Source: Prochlorococcus sp. MIT 0603 | Lineage (GTDB): Bacteria; Cyanobacteriota; Cyanobacteriia; PCC-6307; Cyanobiaceae | Assembly: GCF_000760215.1 (NCBI RefSeq) | Contig: NZ_JNAW01000002.1 | Span: 215,608-279,607, forward strand | DNA: 64,000 nt | Reading direction: 5' to 3' | Part shown: piece after piece, positions 43,204 through 52,334 of the stretch | Layout: every line of letters starts with the position of its first letter | Numbering within the stretch: position 1 is the first letter of the stretch | Notes under the pieces: generated by a model | What the model was told of the DNA's origin: nothing | The model's database searches: none | What the model saw: only the letters and a program-made list of their open reading frames with translations | Translations under genes and position numbers: made by a program

Positions 43204-43313
43204 GTAACAAGGCAAAATAAGCTTTACCTTTTAAATAGAATTTAATGCATCAATTTTTCAGGTGAAATGACCAGTAAATAATATTATTTATTCAAATTAT
43301 TGTAAATCTAAAT

Positions 43314-43553
43314 TTAAAGCCTCATTAACCACTCTCTATTTTGTTTATCTAGCCGTATTTTTTTGTATTTATCTATTTTGATAACGCATAAGGCAGCTAA
43401 GCCGAAAAATATAAAAGAAATATAAAACAACCAAATGCTTATACTTCCACCAGTGGTAAAGAGTATCATTCCAATTGTTGATAAAAGCCAAGTTACCTTG
43501 ATTTTTTCTAGGAACCTGCTTGCTTTCATAAAAGGCTGTGATCCCATTTGCAT
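43314..43553 (-). CDS. two-span small membrane protein (79 aa)
   Basis: Hydrophobic segments WLLSTIGMILFTTGGSISIW and FYISFIFFGLAALCVI, then a basic tail (DKYKKIRLDKQNREW). Start could also be MKASRF at residue 9. Confidence 0.55.
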   Translation of the reverse strand: MQMGSQPFMKASRFLEKIKVTWLLSTIGMILFTTGGSISIWLFYISFIFFGLAALCVIKIDKYKKIRLDKQNREWLMRL

Positions 43554-44042
43554 CAGAATTGTTTTAGGATAAGTCTTCCTATAGTTTTATTTTTAACAGT
43601 TGAATGCTTTTTTATCAAGATGGCCATTTATTTTCATAGGATATAGTTAATAGATTGGTATATTCAAGCAGATTAGTTTCATCTCTGATTTCTCAAGCTA
43701 TTCATGATTTATTTAGATTTATATAATCATATGAAGCTTTTTCTCTTCCATAATTATGGTATTACATTGCTTTCTAAATAATGAGAATATGGATTTTATT
43801 GGATGTTTAGCAATATAAATACAAGCTGGGCCCCGCTCTCTTTGGACGCTATATCTAGTGTTAATCATTCCTTACGGATTTGTTTGTCAGCTCTTTAACA
43901 TTCTTCTTTAATTCAAATCTTAATAATTCTCAGATCCATTGACCTGATTATCGTTATAACTACTTCAACTTTTTCAATCGATCACTACCTCTTGCGTCGC
44001 TTTCAGTAGGCGTTAGAAATTAATTCCACTCAAGAATGATTT
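43554..44042. other. gene-free stretch
   Basis: About 490 AT-rich bases with only very short frames; nothing I can support. Confidence 0.4.
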
Positions 44043-44213
44043 ATGGATAAAGATGCTGCATCATCATTGGCAATGAGTTTAATTCTTGGTTATCGCAAGC
44101 AAATGCAAGCGACTGACTCCATTAATGAATTCTTAAAGATTGAGGAAAAAGAGATGGATTTAAAAGAGTCGCTCATAACATGGTTACAGGATGAAGTTAA
44201 AGGATGTTATTAA
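44043..44213 (+). CDS. small acidic protein (56 aa)
   Basis: MDKDAASSLAMSLILGYRKQ, NEFLKIEEKEMDLKESLITW. Helical. Stop overlaps the next ATG (TAATG). Confidence 0.5.
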   Translation: MDKDAASSLAMSLILGYRKQMQATDSINEFLKIEEKEMDLKESLITWLQDEVKGCY

Positions 44214-44323
44214 TGCGTATAGCTTTTTCTTATATCAAAATCGAAGCTTTCAGTGAGTGGATAATATCTGCTAGAAGAGTTTTCTTAGAGAAAATCAATT
44301 TGCAAATTGCACAAGCTCTTTAG
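44213..44323 (+). CDS. micro-protein (36 aa), coupled
   Basis: MRIAFSYIKIEAFSEWIISA then RRVFLEKINLQIAQAL. Amphipathic. The TAATG overlap with the preceding gene is the main support. Confidence 0.4.
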   Translation: MRIAFSYIKIEAFSEWIISARRVFLEKINLQIAQAL

Positions 44324-44525
44324 AGCCATCAAATGCGCGCAATTTTATTCTGTTTTAATTCATCCTTAATTTCCCATAGAAAAATCAAGGTAAAGGGGCA
44401 AAAGATAACCCCCAGTATTGGAATTATGAAATAAGTTAAGGACATGCTTTTTTGCTACTACTATTATTGATAGCTAGATAAAGATTTTTTGTAAATGTAA
44501 GATTTACTTAAATTTTTTATTTTAG

Positions 44526-44624
44526 TTACTTTCTTTTTCGTTTAAGTTGCACATAAATAATTAAGCACAGTAAAACAGTTAGATCGAAGCCAATATGCCA
44601 AGTGCTTAAGAAAGCATTGCTCAT
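44526..44624 (-). CDS. single-span membrane micro-protein (32 aa)
   Basis: MSNAFLSTWHIGFDLTVLLC then LIIYVQLKRKRK: one helix with a basic C-terminus. Confidence 0.4.
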   Translation of the reverse strand: MSNAFLSTWHIGFDLTVLLCLIIYVQLKRKRK

Positions 44625-44849
44625 TTATTTGATCTTTTTAGGGAATAATATTTTCTAGTTAAAGCAAAGCTCTTTGATTGCTGCAACAAGATGGGCCATT
44701 GATATTATCTTTAGAAAATCATTTTTTAGCTTTTATTTATAGAAATTGCACCTCAGGTTTATGTTCTCCCATAATCACTACAAAAATAAAATAATTTTCT
44801 AGTGATCTAATTAAGAAGACCCTAGACCAATCGTCGAAAAGAGATTGAA

Positions 44850-44927
44850 TTAATAAGTCTTGGGTCTTATTGCTGCTAGAAGGACAATAAGTCCGAGCCA
44901 GCCATAGATGAAAAAGAATTCGATCAT
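44850..44927 (-). CDS. hydrophobic micro-peptide (25 aa)
   Basis: MIEFFFIYGWLGLIVLLAAI then RPKTY, one helix and a basic end. Preferred over the 71-codon frame that overlaps it on the same strand. Confidence 0.35.
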   Translation of the reverse strand: MIEFFFIYGWLGLIVLLAAIRPKTY

Positions 44928-44965
44928 GAGTGTTTTTATTAGTTAAGAGCAAGAGCTACCCCAAA

Positions 44966-44996
44966 TCAGCTCTTTAGCCGCTCCTGAAAGAGCTGA
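44966..44996. terminator. hairpin
   Basis: TCAGCTCTTT (44966-44975) pairs with AAAGAGCTGA (44987-44996) around 11 bases. No strong T run, so the role is uncertain. Confidence 0.4.
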
Positions 44997-45169
44997 ATAA
45001 GATTCATTTTGCTAGATATTGCTAAGGTCAAGGCATTTAAAATATGAAAAATTAAATGACCTAGACCAACCCTGAAGAAGAAGGGAAGCTCTTCCAGTAT
45101 AGTACATATGTTCTACGTCAAAGGCAAGCTTTCTTTGCTATGGAGAAGCTTTAAGGTGGTCGACCGATT

Positions 45170-45418
45170 TTATTTTGCAAGATCTTCCTCTGGTACTTTA
45201 GTTGATTCACTAATACGGTTTCTTGCGTCTTTGATTAGTAAACTCGTTAAATCCTTCATGCTCTCAATTGAGTATTTCTGAGTTACAAATGCGAATCTTA
45301 TAGCTTCCTTGATCTCGTCTTTGTATCTACTATTCGTGCTTATAGCTAAATAAGCGAAGCCAAAGTTAACTATGAAGTATGCGATAAGTAGTGCTCCAAT
45401 AGTTTTTATTACTTTCAT
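45170..45418 (-). CDS. anchored small protein (82 aa)
   Basis: N-terminal helix (TIGALLIAYFIVNFGFAYLA), then a charged helical part (KDEIKEAIRFAFVTQKYSIE; STKVPEEDLAK). Starts 2 bases after the stop of the next upstream gene (45421-45585). Confidence 0.6.
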   Translation of the reverse strand: MKVIKTIGALLIAYFIVNFGFAYLAISTNSRYKDEIKEAIRFAFVTQKYSIESMKDLTSLLIKDARNRISESTKVPEEDLAK

Positions 45419-45420
45419 TG

Positions 45421-45585
45421 CTATATGGCGACCCCTTTATCGTTTCTATAACTTTGTCGAATAGCCTTTGATTTCCACTTGATTTCTGCTGACTCTATTC
45501 TCATTAGATCTTCTTCGTACATAGAGGCCCCCCCTAATAGAAGTTCATCTATATTCAGAAGCCGAGCTATTGCTTTATTCCACAT
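45421..45585 (-). CDS. small soluble protein (54 aa)
   Basis: MWNKAIARLLNIDELLLGGA, YEEDLMRIESAEIKWKSKAI. The frame is open for about 28 codons further upstream without a start codon. Close spacing to the 82-residue gene suggests one operon. Confidence 0.5.
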   Translation of the reverse strand: MWNKAIARLLNIDELLLGGASMYEEDLMRIESAEIKWKSKAIRQSYRNDKGVAI

Positions 45586-45796
45586 TGACTTAAGGCCTCT
45601 CTTCTGAGATGGTTGGATGGTTACTTTCTTAATTAACCTTAGAAAGGTTATTAATGCTATAAGTAATTCGGTTTAATTCTTTTTGCGTTATGAATCTTGA
45701 TATTTGCGATTACACTACATCCTTTTATTGCTTATCTTACTGACTCGCATTAACACATATAGCCATACAAAAGCGGTGATTTAAGATTATGAAAAT

Positions 45797-45940
45797 ATGA
45801 TTTTCATGTCTAAAAACTATAGCCCTCAAGATTTCTTGTACGATCTTGCATATATTGCAGTCCTAATAGGAATTACCCTATTTGTCATTGGATCTTTTCC
45901 AGGTTTTTTGGGGAATATATCCCAAATATTTAAACCTTGA
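45797..45940 (+). CDS. small membrane protein (47 aa)
   Basis: MIFMSKNYSPQDFLYDLAYI, then a helix (AVLIGITLFVIGSFPGFLG). A start at the second Met (45806) is also possible. Three bases separate it from the next gene. Confidence 0.5.
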   Translation: MIFMSKNYSPQDFLYDLAYIAVLIGITLFVIGSFPGFLGNISQIFKP

Positions 45941-45943
45941 GTA

Positions 45944-46147
45944 ATGGACTTATCATCTTTCTCAATGATTAAGGTTAATTCCAGTCTATTATTGACTTTT
46001 TTTTTCTTAGCCAATTTATTTATAATATATTTTTTAATTCTCACTCTTAAAAAAAATGTTGATAGACAAATAAATAGTCAAATAGATAAGATGATCCCTT
46101 TAAAAAGTCTAAGAGATAAAGTAAGAATTCAGATTAAATGGAGGTAA
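45944..46147 (+). CDS. small membrane protein with basic tail (67 aa)
   Basis: Helix SLLLTFFFLANLFIIYFLIL, then a basic tail (DKMIPLKSLRDKVRIQIKWR). Probably co-transcribed with the preceding gene. Confidence 0.5.
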   Translation: MDLSSFSMIKVNSSLLLTFFFLANLFIIYFLILTLKKNVDRQINSQIDKMIPLKSLRDKVRIQIKWR

Positions 46148-46268
46148 AATATCAACTTGTAAGAATTTTTACCATATTACTTTAAAATCTAATATGCTTA
46201 ATAATAATTATTTGCTTGTAATTCTTATTCCATTATTTTCTTGAATCTATAGCTTATTTTTTAGAGCA

Positions 46269-46505
46269 TTAAAATATTCCAGAGATCATCCAGGGGATTG
46301 CAATAACTGAAAACGCTAGTAGCAGACTAGTACTTCTCATGAATTTACTCCACAGGACTATGGTTTTTTCCCTTGAGCTAGAGATTATCCGATCAATTAC
46401 AAACGAAATTAAAAATAGCAAAATCGAAATAGATTCTCCAAGATATTGATACCAAGTTAATTGAGTAAACCAAACAGATAGACGAGAAAATATCAAATCA
46501 ATCAT
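46269..46505 (-). CDS. two-span small membrane protein (78 aa)
   Basis: Helices YLGESISILLFLISFVIDRI and STSLLLAFSVIAIPWMISGI, linked by SSREKTIVLWSKF. Not recognised. Confidence 0.55.
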   Translation of the reverse strand: MIDLIFSRLSVWFTQLTWYQYLGESISILLFLISFVIDRIISSSREKTIVLWSKFMRSTSLLLAFSVIAIPWMISGIF

Positions 46506-46678
46506 TTGAGCAATGTTAGAACTAATTTATTATAGTAAACATAAAATTTAATATTATTTGGCAAGAAAATATTAAATCCCATGTAATATTGCTAAGCACA
46601 TTTAGCTTCAGGAATTTATACTGCCTAGTTATCAATTTCTAGTGTTTTCTTTCTCTATGTTTAGTCCATTAAGCTGAA

Positions 46679-46906
46679 CTAGTCTCTCCCATATGCAGTC
46701 CTAAGATTTCCCAGGAATTTATATTGCTCCTGATTTGAACCAAGATTTTGAATAAGCTTGCTTATTGCAAATTGGGACTGCCTTGAGAATTTAGAGCGAA
46801 CTCTAATAGGAGATGGTGCTTTTGTTGCTGTAGGCATTTGCGAAATCGTTTCTAAACTATGTTTTAGCGCATTTATTATATGAATACATAGAGAATTTAT
46901 GCCCAT
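46679..46906 (-). CDS. small helical protein (75 aa)
   Basis: MGINSLCIHIINALKHSLET, then SRQSQFAISKLIQNLGSNQE and YKFLGNLRTAYGRD. Basic, soluble. Confidence 0.5.
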   Translation of the reverse strand: MGINSLCIHIINALKHSLETISQMPTATKAPSPIRVRSKFSRQSQFAISKLIQNLGSNQEQYKFLGNLRTAYGRD

Positions 46907-47129
46907 TTCCCTTTTTCACTATTTTTGCTTCTTCTTTTAAAAATCCATTCCTCTCCGCGCTCTCTTTATAGCTAATGTTATCAATCCAAATAAATTAAAT
47001 GTTTTTCAAGTTATACTTAGCGATACTAAAATTAATCTATTGATAAAGGCAAGCTCTACCATCAAATATTAATTTGAGCGTTGTCTTAGTCAATATAAGA
47101 AGATTTAAAACACTCCCTTTAAAGATCAA

Positions 47130-47738
47130 ATGAACTTAGCGCGATTTTTAATATTGGATACTGTCTTAATATTACTAACATTAATTATTTACATTAACTT
47201 TAAAGATAATGAGCATAAACTCGCCACAGATTTCAATGTAAATGCTGAAACACTTCCTTCTCTAGAAGATATTTTAGAGATGGAAAATCTTGCTAAAAAA
47301 AATGGTAGTGGAATTGAGATTGACTCATTACTTGGGCATTGGCAATTCGTTTCCGTGTGGAAACAAAATGCAGATAAAGAAGATAAGCTTTCGAGCTCAT
47401 TATTACGATTATTTTCAGCAAGTTTAGATTTACGAAAACTAACATCAGATAAAGATTTCCCAACTCTTTCGCTTTCTAATACTATTGAGTTTGGACCTTT
47501 GCTAATCAGGTTTCTAGGTTTAGGAGGAATTAGAGGCAAACAACCTCTTTTACCTTTCTTTTTTGAAAGAATAGAACTTAAATTAGGCAAACTTGTTCTT
47601 ATAAATCGGCTCCTTAATGAACCAGATGAAAAAGACATGCCTTTTTTTTCGCTTATTGCTAAATCAAATAAAGACGGTTGGCTTGTTGCCAGAGGTCGAG
47701 GAGGAGGAATTGCTCTTTGGTTAATGAGCAATAAATGA
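47130..47738 (+). CDS. conserved cyanobacterial-type protein, PAP/lipocalin-like? (202 aa)
   Basis: N-terminal hydrophobic segment (FLILDTVLILLTLIIYINF), then GSGIEIDSLLGHWQFVSVWK, a beta-rich central part (LSLSNTIEFGPLLIRFLGLG; FFFERIELKLGKLVLINRLL) and a Gly-rich end (DGWLVARGRGGGIALWLM). The L-x-G-x-W start of a beta barrel is reminiscent of lipocalin or plastid-lipid-associated proteins, a tentative idea. A 180-codon antisense frame is a shadow. Confidence 0.6.
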   Translation: MNLARFLILDTVLILLTLIIYINFKDNEHKLATDFNVNAETLPSLEDILEMENLAKKNGSGIEIDSLLGHWQFVSVWKQNADKEDKLSSSLLRLFSASLDLRKLTSDKDFPTLSLSNTIEFGPLLIRFLGLGGIRGKQPLLPFFFERIELKLGKLVLINRLLNEPDEKDMPFFSLIAKSNKDGWLVARGRGGGIALWLMSNK

Positions 47739-48021
47739 GTCCTTAAGACTTGATTTATGCAGTTTTCTTTCGACTTGATATCGTCCGAAATAAAAATCTT
47801 TTACTAAGATAAGTAGAGATCACTTAGTATTCAGTGATATGAATATGATCGCCTTGGACGTTCTCTAAGTATTTAGCGGGGATTTTGGAAGACTGGATAT
47901 AAGAGAATGGTGAAATACGAGGAAAAGCTGATGCACTTTTGCAACCTTATAACTTTTTAATTCCCTTTTATTGCAATTAAAAGACGATTGCGTAATTTTT
48001 ATAACATAGATTTTTTTTTAA

Positions 48022-48390
48022 ATGCAACAGATCAATTTTAAAGCAGTCAACTTTGCTTTAATGTTTGGACTTTCACTTTTAACTGCTTATTTCACTTTGC
48101 AAAATACAGCTTCAACAACTGTGAATCTGCTACCAGGTGTTTCAGGATCGCTTCCTATTGCCGCATTGGTAATCATCTCCTCAGGAATAGGTGCTTGTGG
48201 AGCTTGGTTTTTTGCTAGTTGGACAGATAAGTTGAGAGGTGATGAGATAAAAGAACTACAAAATACTAAGAGTCGAATCAAGGAATTAGAAGTAGATTTA
48301 ATTAGGCTTAAAACAAAGCAGAACAACATATTCCCTTTCACCAGTTTCTCATCGGATAAATTACCTGCTCAAGATCACGAAGCAGCCTAA
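48022..48390 (+). CDS. LapA-domain (DUF1049) inner membrane protein
   Basis: 122 residues. Two hydrophobic helices around NFALMFGLSLLTAYFTLQNT and LPIAALVIISSGIGACGAWF, separated by the short VNLLPGVSGS loop, then a coiled coil (KELQNTKSRIKELEVDLIRL). This is the LapA layout, a membrane protein linked to envelope or lipopolysaccharide assembly in other bacteria. Confidence 0.75.
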   Translation: MQQINFKAVNFALMFGLSLLTAYFTLQNTASTTVNLLPGVSGSLPIAALVIISSGIGACGAWFFASWTDKLRGDEIKELQNTKSRIKELEVDLIRLKTKQNNIFPFTSFSSDKLPAQDHEAA

Positions 48391-48610
48391 TGATTTCTCT
48401 TGACAACTTTATTAGTCAGTATCTGTTTTAATTGGTTTGTATTAATTTGCTTTTATTTTAAATTCATAGTGATTAGGTTATAAAAAAATATATTAGATAA
48501 TACTTTATTAAACTTAAAGTCAAGTCAAGTAACTTTATTCCCTTAAAGATCATATCTCTTATATTAAGCACTGCTAATGTTTTGGCAATGCTTAATATTT
48601 GTTTTAATAG

Positions 48611-48982
48611 CTATACGAAAAAATCAAGATTGGGATCTTCATCTGGAAGATCAAATTTAATATCATGTTCTCTTTTTAATCCATAAGCATCTGTGACCTT
48701 TATCATTAATTTTCCTAAAACTTCAGACCAAACTTCCTCTGTACTCAGCCACATTTTCTGACTAAATTCTTTATTAAAAACTTCATCACTTGCTCTTTTC
48801 TTATCAATTTCAAAAACCTTTTTGAGGCCTTCTTCGCTTAATAATGACTTTGCTTTATAATAACCCATCATCATCATTTTAAGACCAACCTTTTGTTGTT
48901 CATCCTCATATTTACGTAGAGCATCCTCCCTGCATTCCTTTGCAAAATCAGGTGTGATTTCCATTGCAATAAACATATACAC
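48611..48982 (-). CDS. hypothetical soluble protein (123 aa)
   Basis: MEITPDFAKECREDALRKYE (from Met 7), then VGLKMMMMGYYKAKSLLSEE, FSQKMWLSTEEVWSEVLGKL and an acidic tail (FDLPDEDPNLDFFV). Helical; not recognised. Confidence 0.6.
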   Translation of the reverse strand: MYMFIAMEITPDFAKECREDALRKYEDEQQKVGLKMMMMGYYKAKSLLSEEGLKKVFEIDKKRASDEVFNKEFSQKMWLSTEEVWSEVLGKLMIKVTDAYGLKREHDIKFDLPDEDPNLDFFV

Positions 48983-49112
48983 TTATTAAGTATAACTTGC
49001 AATTTTTTAATCTGTTAGTTCAGCTATTAAAGATGTATAATTCTCTTCTTTTTTCTTTTATGCTTTTTTAAGAGGGACTATTGACTTTATATTCATTTTA
49101 GCTTTTTTGTTT

Positions 49113-49142
49113 ATGCTTTCTCTTGCTTTCTCTTGCTTTCTT
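49113..49142. repeat. short tandem repeat
   Basis: A 10-base unit, TGCTTTCTCT, is repeated nearly three times between the HTH gene end and the gene at 48611. Such repeats can vary in copy number. Confidence 0.6.
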
Positions 49143-49154
49143 GAGGGAGTATTA

Positions 49155-49421
49155 TCAATTAGGACTTAGACTATTATCTTTTAATTGATATATTAATTCT
49201 GTTGAGTCTATTTTCAGATAATCTGAAATCCTCCTAATCATACCTATTATAAATACCATCTCAGGTAGATTTTGCTGTTGGGCCTCTTCTAATGCAATTA
49301 ATCTTTCCTTAGGAATATAGAGATTCTTAGAAAGTGATTCAATGGATAAGCTATCTTTTTCCCTCGCCTCCCTAATCATCTGGCCAATCTGCTTTAGGAC
49401 TTTAAATTGTTTTTCATTCAT
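49155..49421 (-). CDS. RodZ-like helix-turn-helix protein (88 aa)
   Basis: IGQMIREAREKDSLSIESLS then KNLYIPKERLIALEEAQQQN and ISDYLKIDSTELIYQLK: the HTH_25 pattern of RodZ-type N-termini, without the usual transmembrane part. It may bind DNA or act as a truncated RodZ relative. It stands alone. Confidence 0.65.
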   Translation of the reverse strand: MNEKQFKVLKQIGQMIREAREKDSLSIESLSKNLYIPKERLIALEEAQQQNLPEMVFIIGMIRRISDYLKIDSTELIYQLKDNSLSPN

Positions 49422-49675
49422 CTAAATTATAGCTTATAATTCAATTATCCTTTTTTAGCAATTTTATTAACTTATTTCAACCTATTGTATATTAATATAC
49501 TAAGTACTTTTGCAAAGTCAAAATCAATTCTTAATACCGGAGTGGCTTAAACCATTAATTCAATTGATTTTGAGGTAAACGAATAGCGATTAAATCCTTA
49601 TACAATCAAAAGTAAACTAATTAGTTTCTTCTGAAATTAACTAATATCTTTTAAACTATATAAAAAGTCCAAAAT

Positions 49676-49732
49676 GCATTACCACATTAAAATAGGCCAA
49701 TTGAAAATCGGCCTATTTTAATGTGGTAATGC
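49676..49732. repeat. 23-base-pair perfect hairpin
   Basis: GCATTACCACATTAAAATAG... (49676-49698) pairs perfectly with 49710-49732 around 11 bases. It lies 16 bases after the stop of the minus-strand gene at 49748, so it may terminate it, though T residues are only partly consecutive. Confidence 0.65.
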
Positions 49733-49747
49733 TTGAATTTATATTGA

Positions 49748-49888
49748 TTAATTGTCCTCAACGTCAAATTTAGATAGGTTGGGCCCTGCAATGGCACCTA
49801 CAACAACAAAAAGGATTAGGGAAACAGCTCCAGCTGCAGCTGCAGAAGGAGTGAATCCACCTATTGCGAAAGAAGCTAGAAGATTCAT
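49748..49888 (-). CDS. small membrane protein (46 aa)
   Basis: MNLLASFAIGGFTPSAAAAG, helix AVSLILFVVVGAIAG, tail NLSKFDVEDN. The + strand 66-codon frame here is a shadow. ATGA overlap with the uncertain frame upstream. Confidence 0.6.
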   Translation of the reverse strand: MNLLASFAIGGFTPSAAAAGAVSLILFVVVGAIAGPNLSKFDVEDN

Positions 49889-50082
49889 AAATAAAATGGA
49901 ATATCAGGAGAGCATACAAACTTACTGTTGCATGGTAGGAGATTTATCTTAATTTCTTCGTATTTAGTTGGATTTAAAGAGGATGCCAAATAAAGCCTTT
50001 CTATAACTTTCCTGGATGGCTTCCTCTTAACTCTTCCTTTCTTCATCAATGCAATATTTAGAACAATATATTTCTTTTGCAA
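49885..50082 (-). CDS. uncertain small frame (65 aa)
   Basis: MQKKYIVLNIALMKKGRVKR, then LYLASSLNPTKYEEIKINLL. Its stop overlaps the next ATG by ATGA, which is the only support. Confidence 0.3.
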   Translation of the reverse strand: MQKKYIVLNIALMKKGRVKRKPSRKVIERLYLASSLNPTKYEEIKINLLPCNSKFVCSPDIPFYL

Positions 50083-50094
50083 TGATCCTGAAAC

Positions 50095-50211
50095 TTATAT
50101 AAATCCTAAAGAACCGGCAGTAAAGCCAATTGCCACGAAAAAGGCAAATTCGATTAAGTCCCTACTTCCAGTTGGAATAGAAGCTAATGCAATGCAAATT
50201 CGTTGAGCCAT
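50095..50211 (-). CDS. small membrane protein (38 aa)
   Basis: MAQRICIALASIPTGSRDLI then EFAFFVAIGFTAGSLGFI, one or two helices. Upstream of the other small membrane gene on the same strand. Confidence 0.5.
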   Translation of the reverse strand: MAQRICIALASIPTGSRDLIEFAFFVAIGFTAGSLGFI

Positions 50212-50418
50212 TTGATCCTTGTACTCACAGGAAAAGAGAAACTAATTAAAAATTTCTAAATCTGTGAGCAATAAGAGCAAAATTGATCAAAACATTATAC
50301 TTTTTACTGATTTTTAAATAGGTTTCTTGGGTCACTGCGCCTACTAGCTAAGATTTTCATCAAAATCAGCACATCTATTTCTTTGAAGAAATTATTCAGA
50401 GGAATTTATAAAATAAAA

Positions 50419-50443
50419 AAAACCGCCCTAGGGCGGTTTTTTT
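50419..50443. terminator. bidirectional terminator
   Basis: AAAACCGCCCTAGGGCGGTTTT is a perfect palindrome flanked by A and T runs. Confidence 0.85.
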
Positions 50444-50827
50444 CGTTGAGCTCAAAAAAGTGTTACCTAGTTTCCACTTTTCAGAGGCTCGCTCCTCACA
50501 TAAGTATAATTACGTAAGTATTAGTTTTTGGCAAGCAATTAACTCGAGAAACTTCTTATTTCTTGGAATGCTGACAATTGAGACCCCTTTGTTCCTTCAA
50601 GTTAGTCTCTTTAGATCGTTTATAAAAAGAGAACTATTTTTTGATGTTCTATTGCTATAAAGCCTTTATGCTAATTTTTCAGGAATAATTAGAGAATAGT
50701 GATTCAGATTGTATTCTCATGAGCAATTTATAGATTTTCAAAGTCATTTTGCTATTTTCAGATTTACGAGACAAAAAAAATGGAAAAAACTAGGCTGATA
50801 GACTTAGATTATTAAAGTGATTCTTAA
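50444..50827. other. gene-free stretch
   Basis: About 380 bases; a 66-codon + strand frame (50460-50660) has random-looking composition and is not accepted. Probably leader and promoter for the gene at 50828. Confidence 0.4.
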
Positions 50828-51211
50828 ATGAGCACGAAGCTTGTTTTCCTTTACGACGGTCAATGCCCATTTTGCAATAAGTTTGCAGAGCTACTCGAAT
50901 TAAAAAGCTCTATTCCGAATCTTTCCATTATTGATGGAAGGACTCACCCTAGAGAAATTAATGACTTATTGAAAAATGGTTACGACCTTGATAATGGAGC
51001 AATTCTATTAAAAAACAAAGAAATCTTGCATGGATCTAGTGCTATTAATTGGATCTGTTCCCAGATTGAAAACCCTTCAAATTCATTGCTTAAAATACTT
51101 GCCATAACCTTCTCTTCCAGCAAAAGAACTGATTTTATATTCCCTTTTCTTCTGATTGCTAGAAGAACACTACTTTTTTTTAAAGGTGTCCCAAATAAGA
51201 TTAGGTTTTGA
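50828..51211 (+). CDS. DCC-family (DUF393) thiol-disulfide protein
   Basis: 127 residues. FLYDGQCPFCNKFAELLELK gives the YDGxCxxC signature with Cys 13 and 16, a thioredoxin-like redox site. Then NLSIIDGRTHPREINDLLKN and a Ser-rich C-terminus. The family probably acts in thiol-disulfide exchange. Converges closely with the next gene. Confidence 0.75.
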   Translation: MSTKLVFLYDGQCPFCNKFAELLELKSSIPNLSIIDGRTHPREINDLLKNGYDLDNGAILLKNKEILHGSSAINWICSQIENPSNSLLKILAITFSSSKRTDFIFPFLLIARRTLLFFKGVPNKIRF

Positions 51212-51227
51212 TGTCATCAAAAATTGT

Positions 51228-51731
51228 TTAGTTAAGAGCTTTAATCTTATTTTTTCTAGCAATTACAAATGCTATTAATCCTGCAGCTAAATGAACTGTG
51301 AATTTTGTTTTTTCATTTAACATGACTGGAGGGTGTATATAGCCTGCGATAAAAATCACTGTAAAAGGAAGCACTGCAAGCTTTAGTGAGCTTTGACGGA
51401 TACCCCAAAAGATACATGAAAGAGGTGAAGTTAGTATTGTAATTATTCCTATGAATAAGGGATTGCATTTTCCTCTGCGATAAGAAGATATAGATAGGTC
51501 TCTTTTGCATTCAGAAAGCTGTTGCTTGTCTAGTCTGAAGTATTCAGTTTGAGGAATTCGCGCATGCTTATATTTTTTATGCAATTTTTTTTCTAGCTCT
51601 TCATATTCATCTATTTTTAATACCTTTAATATTTGATCTGGTTTGAGAACTTTCATACGGTGATTGATATTTCTGGTAACCCCAATCTTAAAAAGATCTT
51701 TATTTCTTATAAGATAAATGTGACCAGCCAT
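51228..51731 (-). CDS. GIY-YIG/T5orf172-like protein with membrane tail
   Basis: 167 residues. The first 80 resemble the T5orf172/MUG113 subset of GIY-YIG nucleases: GHIYLIRNKDLFKIGVTRNI, then LEKKLHKKYKHARIPQTEYF. The rest contains two or three hydrophobic segments (PLFIGIITILTSPLSCIFWG; LAVLPFTVIFIAGYI), an unusual fusion. The catalytic state is unclear. Confidence 0.65.
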   Translation of the reverse strand: MAGHIYLIRNKDLFKIGVTRNINHRMKVLKPDQILKVLKIDEYEELEKKLHKKYKHARIPQTEYFRLDKQQLSECKRDLSISSYRRGKCNPLFIGIITILTSPLSCIFWGIRQSSLKLAVLPFTVIFIAGYIHPPVMLNEKTKFTVHLAAGLIAFVIARKNKIKALN

Positions 51732-52024
51732 TTGCCTGCCAAATCTATTTCAATCTTAGGCCTTTCTTTTTAGTAAATTGACCCTATCCTAAACTTTTAA
51801 TCAACCCATTCCCAAGGATTCGACAGAGCTATTCTTGATTCCTTAGGATTTGGTATTGACCTTAAAGCTTTCAGGCCTCTTTGGACCTTATTTGGTTATA
51901 TAAGATTGTCGTTCATGTAAAAGTTACTTTATACAGATATTTTTCTCCATATAGCGATTTCAATCACCAAAACAAGAGGGCAAGGCTAACCAGACCTCTT
52001 AAAAAAACGAGTAAAAATTAGGCT
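51732..52024. other. gene-free stretch
   Basis: About 290 bases without a supported gene. Confidence 0.4.
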
Positions 52025-52204
52025 TTAATCTTTGGCAACATATACATCCTTTGCGTAGAAACTTGTATAGCCCTCTTTAGCTCTCCAACGGAAAAGCACT
52101 ATGTGAACAGGGATTACGAACAAGGCATGGAAAAAGGTAAGTAGGTAAAAATCCCAAGGAATACCTGGTTGGCCATACATTGCGAAAAGGTTTGATAAGT
52201 GCAT
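52025..52204 (-). CDS. small membrane protein (59 aa)
   Basis: MHLSNLFAMYGQPGIPWDFY, then one helix (LLTFFHALFVIPVHIVLF), then RWRAKEGYTSFYAKDVYVAK. Looks well formed and conserved-like; no family known to me. Confidence 0.55.
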   Translation of the reverse strand: MHLSNLFAMYGQPGIPWDFYLLTFFHALFVIPVHIVLFRWRAKEGYTSFYAKDVYVAKD

Positions 52205-52334
52205 TGAGCCTGATAATTCATTTATTCCTCTATGATTTTGCCTGTAAACATCGTTATTAGTCCCATCAATATTTAAAAATTAATACCTATTGAAAAGTAA
52301 TTGTTGCTTTTTTAATTAATCCAACAAACGAAAC

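Noticed and set aside
44737..44952. 71-codon minus-strand frame
   Set aside because: Random-looking composition; an overlapping 25-codon helix-like frame is a better candidate.
45826..46044. 72-codon minus-strand frame
   Set aside because: Shadow of two coupled + strand small membrane genes.
47189..47731. 180-codon minus-strand frame
   Set aside because: Antisense to the 202-residue gene with a better start, membrane segment and composition.
49752..49952. 66-codon + strand frame
   Set aside because: Antisense to a well-formed small membrane protein on the minus strand.
50460..50660. 66-codon + strand frame
   Set aside because: Starts right after a strong terminator and looks random.
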